DNA from: JBBTIS01 sp038059855
GTDB lineage: Bacteria > Elusimicrobiota > Elusimicrobia > JACQPE01
Length of the DNA stretch: 11,326 nucleotides
Assembly: GCA_964357255.1 (NCBI GenBank)
Contig: CAYHKQ010000074.1
Coordinates: forward strand, 1 to 11,326
Direction: 5' to 3'
Part shown: one piece after another, positions 1 through 5,804 of the stretch
How the letters are laid out: every line of letters starts with the position of its first letter
How positions within the stretch are numbered: the first letter of the stretch is position 1
Notes under the pieces: model-generated
Database searches by the model: none
Told to the model about the DNA's origin: nothing
Seen by the model: only the letters and a program-made list of their open reading frames with translations
Position numbers and translations under genes: made by a program

Positions 1-2
1 AG

Positions 3-356
3 TTTTCCATACACAACCATAAAAATTATTACATTGCCGAATTCGATCCCCCCTGCACCGGTAAACCCTACAACAATAAGAAAAAAATCTCGAAAATCGT
101 GCTCGAAATAGACGAATTTCCCGGCGATTCCGGTTATGCTGATCCGGATATCGGCGCTAAAGCCTACTTTTTCGATGAAAGCGTGCCGTTCGGCGATTCC
201 ACCGACCCTATGACTATCAACCTACAAGGAATGGATATGGGCGCGTGCATCGATCCTCCCGGTAGCGCCAGCAGAAGGGAACAACAAAGAAGAAGGCGTC
301 TCCGTTTGCCGCCATTCCCGCGAGAGCGGGAATGGCGGAAGCCTGGGCAGTTATAA
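3..356 (+). CDS. 3' end of an unrecognised protein gene, cut by the left window edge
   Basis: An open frame runs in from the left edge with no stop until TAA at 354-356, so this is probably the C-terminal part (about 117 codons visible) of a gene starting outside the window. A GTG at 99 could be read as a start, but the frame upstream of it looks equally protein-like (for example YYIAEFDPPCTGKPYNN). The visible part is acidic and rich in Asp, Gly, Pro and aromatic residues, with two Cys (in DPPCTG and GACID). I recognise no family. The final 16 or so residues (basic and Pro-rich, ending RKPGQL) are encoded by the half repeat element at 309-354, so the native C-terminus has probably been replaced. 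In the +1 frame the tail would read on to a TAA at about 367, so a frameshift near 260-300 is an alternative. Confidence is moderate that this is coding and nil on function. Confidence 0.5.
   Translation, partial: FSIHNHKNYYIAEFDPPCTGKPYNNKKKISKIVLEIDEFPGDSGYADPDIGAKAYFFDESVPFGDSTDPMTINLQGMDMGACIDPPGSASRREQQRRRRLRLPPFPREREWRKPGQL
309..354 (+). repeat. Half copy (right half) of the GTAAC-ended palindromic element
   Basis: Positions 309-321 and 326-338 form a perfect 13-bp stem with a GAGA loop. The core arms are ATTCCCGC/GCGGGAAT. It is followed at 341-354 by GCCTGGGCAGTTAT, which matches the right end ACCTGGGTAGTTAC of the complete copies at 397-523, 3455-3581 and 8550-8655. No matching left half or left terminal repeat is seen upstream, so this is a relic or a one-ended copy. 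It lies inside the end of the preceding open frame, whose stop codon begins at its last base. Confidence 0.6.
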
Positions 357-396
357 AAATCTGCCATAATTAACCTGTTGTTATGAGGGAAAAAAC

Positions 397-523
397 GTAA
401 CTACTCAGGTCCATTTGCATTCGTCATACCGGCGAAAGCCGGTATCGAGCGAGAGCAGGCTCGAAGAAGGCCTGGATTCCGGCTTCCGCCGGAATGACGG
501 GGAAGGGGAACCTGGGCCGTTAC
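397..523 (+). mobile_element. MITE-like element, copy 1 (127 bp), with perfect 8-bp target duplication
   Basis: The left end is GTAACTACTCAGGTCC (397-412). The right end, read on the other strand, is GTAACGGCCCAGGTTCC (507-523). The element is flanked flush by a perfect 8-bp direct repeat GAAAAAAC at 389-396 and 524-531. Inside are two inverted hairpins. The left has arms ATACCGGC/GCCGGTAT and a GAAA loop; the right has arms ATTCCGGC/GCCGGAAT and a TTCC loop. There is no room for a transposase, so it must be moved in trans. GTAA termini with an 8-bp duplication are the known pattern of the IS66 family. It ends about 50 bp before the EndoQ gene and may have displaced that gene's original leader. 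Confidence 0.8.
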
Positions 524-581
524 GAAAAAACGCGATGGGACTGAGTAGCCGCGAACTTTTACTGACGTTCGGTAAATTCCC

Positions 582-1862
582 ATAAAATTCATCGCTGATC
601 TTCATATCCACTCGCATCTTTCCCGCGCTTGCAGCAAGGACTTGAAGCCGGAATCCCTTTACAAGTGGTGCCAATTCAAAGGCGTCGGCGTGCTCGGCGC
701 CGGGGATTTCACCCATCCGCGCTGGATTTCGGAACTCAAAGAAAAGCTCACGCCGGCCGAGCCGGGGCTCTTTGAGCTCAAGGCCGATTTGGCGCAGGCG
801 CAAGACCGGGAAATTCCCCCTTCCTGCCGGGCTCCCATGCGCTTTCTCCTCGGGGTCGAGATCAGTTGTATTTACAAGAAAAACGGCCGTGTGCGCAAAG
901 TCCATCTTCTGGTTTTTGCGCCCTCGTTCGAGGTTGCCGAACGCATCAACGCCAAGCTCGAAAAAATCGGAAACATCCGCTCGGACGGCCGGCCCATCCT
1001 GGGCCTGGACTCCAAAAACCTTCTTTCTTTGGTGCTGGAAACCTCCGACCAGGCGCATCTCATCCCCGCCCATGCCTGGACCCCTCACTTCGCGGTGTTC
1101 GGCTCGGAATCCGGCTTCGATTCCTTGGAAGAATGTTTTGACGACCTGACCCCTCAAATTTTCGCTATTGAAACGGGGCTCTCCTCCGACCCGTCCATGA
1201 ACTGGCGGCTCTCCGCGCTGGACAAAATCACGCTGATCTCCAACTCGGACGCGCATTCCCCGCAAAAACTGGCCCGGGAGGCCAATGTTCTTGACGCCCC
1301 CCTTTCCTATGAAGGAATCTTCAACGCCTTCAAACGCCGGCCTGGCGCCAAACTGCTCAAGACTTTGGAATTCTTCCCCGAGGAAGGCAAATATCATATA
1401 GATGGGCACCGCCATTGCAAGGCGCGCCTGGAACCTGATGAGACGCGTCGCCTTAAGGGACTTTGCCCTGTTTGCAACAAGCCGGTCACAGTCGGCGTCT
1501 TGCACCGCGTGGAAAAACTTGGCGACCGCCGGCCGCAACAGCCTGCAGGCGCCGCCGGCTTCGAACACATCATCCCTTTAAAAGAAATCATCGGCGAAAC
1601 CCTCGGCGTAGGCCCCGCAAGCGTTAAGGTGGACCGGCTTTATCACCGCCTTCTTTTTCTTTTCGGCAACGAACTCAACATTCTGCGCGAATTGCCCCTG
1701 GAACGCCTGGAGGCGGAAGGTTTTGAGCTTCTAAGCGTTGCTCTCGGTGGCATGCGCCGCGGCGAAGTTCGCATTGAAGCCGGCTATGACGGCGAATATG
1801 GCAAAATTTTAACGCTCAAGGGAAAAACCGCTCAAGGCGCCACCGAGCCTTCTTTATTTTAA
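582..1862 (+). CDS. Endonuclease Q-type PHP-domain DNA repair nuclease (TIGR00375 family), with ATA or ATT start
   Basis: Endonuclease Q nicks DNA 5' to deaminated or abasic lesions. The N-terminus reads (M)KFIADLHIHSHLSRACSKDL, the hallmark first strand of this PHP family with metal ligands H8 and H10. Further family motifs follow: GDFTHP (41-46), GVEIS (91-95), LIPAHAW (160-166), SNSDAHS (220-226), and a zinc-finger-like region with HRHC (276-279) and CPVC (295-298) followed by VTVGVLHRVE. The end carries GYDGEYGK (401-408). Length is 426 aa, usual for the family. The only in-frame starts that keep HIH are ATA 582, which aligns with the family's expected Met, and ATT 576; TAA lies at 573-575. 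The first conventional start, TTG 642, would remove the metal site. No Shine-Dalgarno is seen. The C-terminus EPSLF resembles a sliding-clamp motif. The helicase gene begins 10 bp downstream, implying co-transcription. Confidence 0.85.
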   Translation: MKFIADLHIHSHLSRACSKDLKPESLYKWCQFKGVGVLGAGDFTHPRWISELKEKLTPAEPGLFELKADLAQAQDREIPPSCRAPMRFLLGVEISCIYKKNGRVRKVHLLVFAPSFEVAERINAKLEKIGNIRSDGRPILGLDSKNLLSLVLETSDQAHLIPAHAWTPHFAVFGSESGFDSLEECFDDLTPQIFAIETGLSSDPSMNWRLSALDKITLISNSDAHSPQKLAREANVLDAPLSYEGIFNAFKRRPGAKLLKTLEFFPEEGKYHIDGHRHCKARLEPDETRRLKGLCPVCNKPVTVGVLHRVEKLGDRRPQQPAGAAGFEHIIPLKEIIGETLGVGPASVKVDRLYHRLLFLFGNELNILRELPLERLEAEGFELLSVALGGMRRGEVRIEAGYDGEYGKILTLKGKTAQGATEPSLF

Positions 1863-1872
1863 ACGCCTAACC

Positions 1873-3429
1873 ATGAACCGCCACCTCTTCGAAGGGCTCA
1901 ACGCCCGCCAACAAGAGGCGGCTCTGATGAATGAAGGCCCTTTAATCGTCGTGGCCGGCCCCGGAACCGGCAAAACCCACGCCTTAGTCCGCAAGGCGGC
2001 GTATTTAATCGTTGAACAAAAAATCCAGCCGGAACAAATCCTGGCCGTCACCTTCACCCAAAGCGCGGCCAAAGAAATGCGCCAACGCTTGGGGCGACTG
2101 CTAGGTGAGGGGTTCATCTTAAACGCGCTTTGGGTCGGCACCTTCCATGCCACGGCGCTTAAAATTTTGCGGCGGGAGAATTATCCCTTCGGCCCCGGCG
2201 TTTCCTGGTCTGTAATAGAGGAAGGCAAAAAGCCCGCGCTCCTAGATGGTTTGGTGGCGAGCCGCCAGAGGAACGCTTTCCTGGAAAAACTTCGCCGCAC
2301 AAAAGAACAACTCGCGTGGCCGTCAGACCCAATAGCGCAAGAGTACCAACGCCGGCTTCTGGCCGGACGTTGCCTTGATTTTGACGATCTTTTCCTTTAT
2401 ATGGAACGCCTCTTTGATGAGCGTCCAAAAATTTTAGAGCGCTACCGCGAACGATGGCGCTTTATCATGGTGGACGAATTTCAGGATACGAGCCTGGCCC
2501 AGTACCGATTTTTGAGCCGGTTAATCACCGGCAACGTCTGCGTGATCGGCGATCCCGACCAGTCAATCTATGGATTTACCGGCGAAGAGTTCCGTCCGTT
2601 CGAGCAATTTCAAAAAGATCATGCCCCTTGCCGAAAAATCGTGCTGTCGGAAAATTACCGCTCCCGGCCCGCCATCGTGGCGGCCGCGAGCCAGATCATC
2701 GCCAAAAATCCCTCCCCCATCCCCCGCGAACTCGAAGCGCGCCTGGGATCCCCCGGCCTTCCCATCGAAATCGCCTCCTACCAAAACGAACGCCAGGAAG
2801 CCGAAATGACGGCGCGGCGCATTGAACATCTCTTGGGAGGGTCGAGCCACTTTGCCATTGACAGCGAATGGGCTAAAAAGGAAGAAGAGAGCGGCGACTA
2901 CGGCCTCGGCGACATCGCCATTTTCTACCGCTTCCATGCCCAGGCCCGTGGAATTCAAAGCGCTCTGGAACGCGCCGGTCTTCCCCTGCGGATATTCGCC
3001 AAAAAATGCGCCAACGTGATCCCGGATATATCCGCGAATGAAGACGTCGAGGATTTCCGGCATAACGAGGACGGGTTGCCGCCCGGCGAAGGCATCACCC
3101 TGATGACGCTCCACCGGGCCAAGGGCTTGGAATTCCAGGTGGTTTTTATCATCGGCTGTGAACAAGGAATCGTGCCTTGGCAACGCGCCCAAAATTCTCC
3201 CGGGATCAACGAAGAGCGGCGGCTCTTTTACGTCGGCGTCACTCGCGCCAAAAGCCGCCTCTTTCTCTCCTGGGCCAAAACCCGATTTCTCTTCGGCCAA
3301 ACGCGCGACGCCGGGGCTTCGCCCTTCTTGAGCGACATCGAACAAAAACTTCGCCGTTTTCAAGAAAACAGGGCTCCGGCTAAAAAAAGGCCTGCCCCGC
3401 TTAGACAGCCGACTCTATTTGAACTTTAA
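1873..3429 (+). CDS. Short UvrD/PcrA-type superfamily 1A DNA helicase
   Basis: This is an ATP-dependent 3'-5' helicase of the UvrD/Rep/PcrA type. All motifs are present in order: Q motif LNARQQEAA (9-17), Walker A AGPGTGKT (28-35), Ia AVTFTQSAAKEM (58-69), Ib-like VGTFHATA (88-95), Walker B VDEFQDT (200-206), III GDPDQSIYGFTG (226-237), IV SENYRS (259-264), V TLHRAKGLEF (412-421) and VI FYVGVTRAKSRLFLSW (452-467). At 518 aa it is shorter than typical UvrD or PcrA (650-750 aa); the reduction lies mainly between motifs IV and V, that is in the 2B-type insertion. The C-terminal tail is basic and Pro-rich and ends RQPTLFEL, in which QPTLF (512-516) fits the QxxLF clamp-binding pattern. It lies 10 bp after EndoQ, with no Shine-Dalgarno before ATG 1873. 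Inference: it unwinds or displaces the strand nicked by EndoQ. Confidence 0.9.
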   Translation: MNRHLFEGLNARQQEAALMNEGPLIVVAGPGTGKTHALVRKAAYLIVEQKIQPEQILAVTFTQSAAKEMRQRLGRLLGEGFILNALWVGTFHATALKILRRENYPFGPGVSWSVIEEGKKPALLDGLVASRQRNAFLEKLRRTKEQLAWPSDPIAQEYQRRLLAGRCLDFDDLFLYMERLFDERPKILERYRERWRFIMVDEFQDTSLAQYRFLSRLITGNVCVIGDPDQSIYGFTGEEFRPFEQFQKDHAPCRKIVLSENYRSRPAIVAAASQIIAKNPSPIPRELEARLGSPGLPIEIASYQNERQEAEMTARRIEHLLGGSSHFAIDSEWAKKEEESGDYGLGDIAIFYRFHAQARGIQSALERAGLPLRIFAKKCANVIPDISANEDVEDFRHNEDGLPPGEGITLMTLHRAKGLEFQVVFIIGCEQGIVPWQRAQNSPGINEERRLFYVGVTRAKSRLFLSWAKTRFLFGQTRDAGASPFLSDIEQKLRRFQENRAPAKKRPAPLRQPTLFEL

Positions 3430-3454
3430 CGGGCCGCAAATCATTACAATTGAT

Positions 3455-3581
3455 GTAACTGCCCAGGTCCCCTTGGATTCGTCATACCGGCGAAAGCCGG
3501 TATCCAGTGAAGGCAAATCCAAGGAAGGCCTGGATTCCGGCTTTCGCCGGAATGACGGAGAAGGGGGACCTGGGTAGTTAC
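3455..3581 (+). mobile_element. MITE-like element, copy 2 (127 bp), with 8-bp flanking direct repeat
   Basis: The left end is GTAACTGCCCAGGTCC (3455-3470). The right end, read on the other strand, is GTAACTACCCAGGTCC (3566-3581). The flush flanks are CAATTGAT (3447-3454) and CAATTAAT (3582-3589), 7 of 8 identical. The same two inverted hairpins as in copy 1 are present: ATACCGGC/GCCGGTAT with a GAAA loop, and ATTCCGGC/GCCGGAAT with a TTTC loop. Length is identical to copy 1. It separates the helicase gene from the kinase-RapZ gene, ending 12 bp before the latter's ATG, so the two gene pairs are unlikely to share an undisturbed original transcript. Confidence 0.8.
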
Positions 3582-3593
3582 CAATTAATAGCC

Positions 3594-5021
3594 ATGGAAG
3601 AAGCGCTCAAACAGCTATTTAGAAACCATTTCGGCGAGCCGGCTGAATCCATTTCAGCCTTGACGAGCGATGGGTCCAATCGCCGCTACTTCCGGCTCAC
3701 CAGCCTGTCCCATCGCGCCATTGGAGCCCTCGGCCCCGACCGTCTGGAAAACGCGGCCTTCCTGGGATTCTCCCGGCACTTTCGCGGCCTCGATCTGCCG
3801 GTTCCGGAAATTTACGCCGAAAACCCGGACCAAAATATTTACCTTGAAGAAGATCTCGGCGATACCACGCTTTTTAAATTCCTCTCGGAAAACCGCGCGC
3901 CGCAGGGAATCGCGCCCCTGGTGAGCGGCATTTACGAACACGCGGTCCGGCTCCTGCCACAATTTCAAGTCACAGCCGCCAAGGCTCTGGACTGGCGGCT
4001 GTGCTACCCGCGCGAGAGCTTTGACAGACAGTCCATGAGATGGGACACCAATCACTTCAAATACTACTTCCTGCAACTCGCTCAAATTCCTTTTCACGAA
4101 CAGGCCCTGGAGGATGATTTTGAGCGCCTGGGGGATTACTTAAACGGCGCAGGGCAAAACTTTTTTCTCTACAGGGACTTTCAATCCAGAAACATCATGG
4201 TCAAAGAAGGCGTGCCCCGCTTCATTGATTATCAAGGCGGACGAAAAGGGGCTCTTCAATACGACATCGCCTCCCTTCTTTTTGACGCGAAGGCCGATCT
4301 GCCTTTTGAGTTCAGGGACAGGCTCTTGGAGCTCTACATGGATGCGGCGGCCGCGCTGACCCCGCTCAACCGCAGGGAATTTATGACGCGCTATCATGGC
4401 TTCGTTTATATCCGCATTATGCAGGCCCTGGGCGCCTACGGCCTAAGAGGGTTCTACGAAAGAAAAACCCATTTCCTCCAAAGCATCCCGTACGCCATAC
4501 GGAACCTTGAGTTTCTCTTGCGAACCGCCGAGCTCCCCATAAAAATTCCCGAGCTTCTGGAAGTCTTCCGCCACATTGCGGGGTCCTCCTATTTAAGACA
4601 ATTCGGCCAAGCGCATCCCAGGCTGACCGCGCGCGTGCAGAGCTTCTCTTTTAAAAACAGCGTTCCCTTTGACGAAACAGGCCACGGCGGCGGCTATGTC
4701 TTTGACTGCCGGGCCCTGCCCAATCCCGGTAAATATCCGCAATACGCCAAGCTCACCGGGAAAGATCCATCCGTCGTCGCTTTTCTGGAAAAGGAAGCTC
4801 CTGTTAAAAATTTTTTAGCGCATACGGAGGAATTGGTTGATCAAAGCGTGGAAAACTATCAAACCCGTAATTTCACAGAACTCCTGATCGCCTTCGGATG
4901 CACCGGCGGCCGGCACCGCTCCGTCTACTGCGCCGAGCGCCTGCGGGAACATCTGAAAGAAAAATACAAACTGGACGTCGAACTGCGCCACCTGGCATTG
5001 GAAAAAGAAAAAGGCGAATGA
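3594..5021 (+). CDS. APH/AmgK-type amino-sugar kinase fused to a RapZ C-terminal domain
   Basis: The N-terminal part (about 1-320) is an aminoglycoside-phosphotransferase fold like AmgK, the anomeric MurNAc/GlcNAc kinase. It shows SDGSNRRYFRL (25-35), YLEEDLGD (83-90), the catalytic loop YRDFQSRN (193-200; D195 and N200 kept, the usual His replaced by Tyr) and the metal site FIDYQGGRKG (210-219, D212) followed by YDIASLL. The C-terminal part (about 345-470) matches the RapZ C-terminal domain: FSFKNSVPFD, VFDCRALPNP (369-378), LTGKD and GCTGGRHRSV (435-444). In E. coli RapZ this domain senses glucosamine-6-phosphate and binds the GlmY/GlmZ RNAs. The RapZ ATPase domain is absent. ATG 3594 is chosen because the upstream frame is only translated repeat DNA. 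The stop overlaps the next start (ATGA). Inference: the fused sensor tunes an amino-sugar kinase. Substrate is unproven. Confidence 0.85.
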   Translation: MEEALKQLFRNHFGEPAESISALTSDGSNRRYFRLTSLSHRAIGALGPDRLENAAFLGFSRHFRGLDLPVPEIYAENPDQNIYLEEDLGDTTLFKFLSENRAPQGIAPLVSGIYEHAVRLLPQFQVTAAKALDWRLCYPRESFDRQSMRWDTNHFKYYFLQLAQIPFHEQALEDDFERLGDYLNGAGQNFFLYRDFQSRNIMVKEGVPRFIDYQGGRKGALQYDIASLLFDAKADLPFEFRDRLLELYMDAAAALTPLNRREFMTRYHGFVYIRIMQALGAYGLRGFYERKTHFLQSIPYAIRNLEFLLRTAELPIKIPELLEVFRHIAGSSYLRQFGQAHPRLTARVQSFSFKNSVPFDETGHGGGYVFDCRALPNPGKYPQYAKLTGKDPSVVAFLEKEAPVKNFLAHTEELVDQSVENYQTRNFTELLIAFGCTGGRHRSVYCAERLREHLKEKYKLDVELRHLALEKEKGE

Positions 5022-5767
5022 AAGCCATGATTCTGGCGGCCGGCGAGGGTCGCCGTCTGCGTCCCCTCACCAATCAAACCCCCAAAGCTTTGATCAAGAT
5101 CATCGGGGTCCCCATGATCGAAATCGTCATTCGCCGGCTCATCAAGGCCGGTGTAACGGAAATTATCATCAATACTTTCCACCTGGCGGATAAAATTCAA
5201 AATTTTTTATCCGCTAAGCGAAATTTCGGAATCAACATCGAAATCTCTCGTGAAACCGAGCTTCTCGATACGGGCGGCGGCCTAAAAAAAGCCGCCGGAT
5301 TCTTTAACGACGGCCGGCCTTTTTTCCTCCACAACGTTGACGTCGTGAGCAATCTTAACCTCGGCAGACTCTACCGCGCTCACCAAAAACGCCCGGCGCT
5401 GGCGACCTTGGCTGTGCAACAGCGCGCCAGCCTCCGGCGACTGCTCTTCGATGCAAACAATCGGCTCTGCGGCTGGGAATCCAGGGCCCAAAAGCGTCGA
5501 ATCTGGACCAAGGGGCCGGTGGAGAACGCCCAAGACCTGGCGTTCGCCGGCATTCATGTGATTTCGCCAAAAATTTTCTCCAAGATTGAAGAAAACGGCG
5601 TATTTTCCATCAACCAAACCTATCTGCGCCTGGGCGGCCAAGGAGAAAACATCCAGGCCTTTGACGCAAGTGATTGCTACTGGGCTGATATCGGAACTGA
5701 AAAAAAACTCAAGGCCGTCCGGCGACAATTTAAGGGTCAAACCTTAGGGTCTGTTTTGGGAATCTAA
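5018..5767 (+). CDS. MurU-like sugar-1-phosphate nucleotidyltransferase
   Basis: This is a 249-aa single-domain nucleotidyltransferase that would make an NDP-sugar from a sugar-1-phosphate. The signature AAGEGRRLRPLT (7-18) with TPKAL (21-25) is the nucleotide-binding loop. ETELLDTGGGLKKA (80-93) is the substrate and base region, and HNVDV (105-109) supplies the metal-binding Asp where many relatives have GD. FAGIHVISP (176-184) and WADIGT (222-227) are typical of MurU and RmlA relatives. ATG 5018 is chosen over upstream starts because it begins exactly at the family N-terminus MKAMILAAG and overlaps the kinase stop in ATGA, implying translational coupling. With an AmgK-type kinase upstream, the most economical role is converting MurNAc-1-phosphate to UDP-MurNAc in peptidoglycan recycling. 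Another sugar or nucleotide specificity cannot be excluded. Confidence 0.8.
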   Translation: MKAMILAAGEGRRLRPLTNQTPKALIKIIGVPMIEIVIRRLIKAGVTEIIINTFHLADKIQNFLSAKRNFGINIEISRETELLDTGGGLKKAAGFFNDGRPFFLHNVDVVSNLNLGRLYRAHQKRPALATLAVQQRASLRRLLFDANNRLCGWESRAQKRRIWTKGPVENAQDLAFAGIHVISPKIFSKIEENGVFSINQTYLRLGGQGENIQAFDASDCYWADIGTEKKLKAVRRQFKGQTLGSVLGI

Positions 5768-5797
5768 TTGACAGACCCAGGGCATTCCGGCTAGACT
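5768..5797 (+). promoter_or_regulatory. Predicted sigma70-type promoter of asnS
   Basis: A perfect -35 box TTGACA (5768-5773) lies one base after the preceding stop codon. It is followed, after an 18-bp spacer, by the -10-like TAGACT (5792-5797, 4 of 6 matches). The expected transcription start, about 7 bp further, coincides with the asnS ATG at 5805, and no Shine-Dalgarno precedes it, which suggests a leaderless message. A 7-bp inverted repeat, GGGTCTG (5747-5753) and CAGACCC (5772-5778), overlaps the -35 box and could be an operator or a weak hairpin. Confidence 0.5.
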
Positions 5798-5804
5798 AAG
5801 ATCA

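Noticed and set aside
405..1568. 387-codon minus-strand open frame opposite EndoQ
   Set aside because: It is antisense to a gene with clear family motifs, runs into MITE copy 1 at its end, and has no recognisable domain. It is a codon-bias shadow.
2563..3363. 266-codon minus-strand open frame opposite the helicase
   Set aside because: It is antisense to conserved helicase motifs IV-VI, and its composition is typical of a shadow frame.
397..3581. Repeated hairpins considered as a CRISPR array
   Set aside because: The copies are kilobases apart, internally palindromic and flanked by target duplications. There is no regular repeat-spacer pattern.
3507..3593. Upstream extension of the kinase-RapZ frame to a GTG
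   Set aside because: The extra residues (AWIPAFAGMT) are the usual translation of the repeat hairpin, so the extension is MITE DNA and not protein.
4898..5017. Upstream extension of the nucleotidyltransferase frame
   Set aside because: It lies inside the conserved RapZ GCTGGRHRS coding region in another frame. The family N-terminus starts exactly at ATG 5018.
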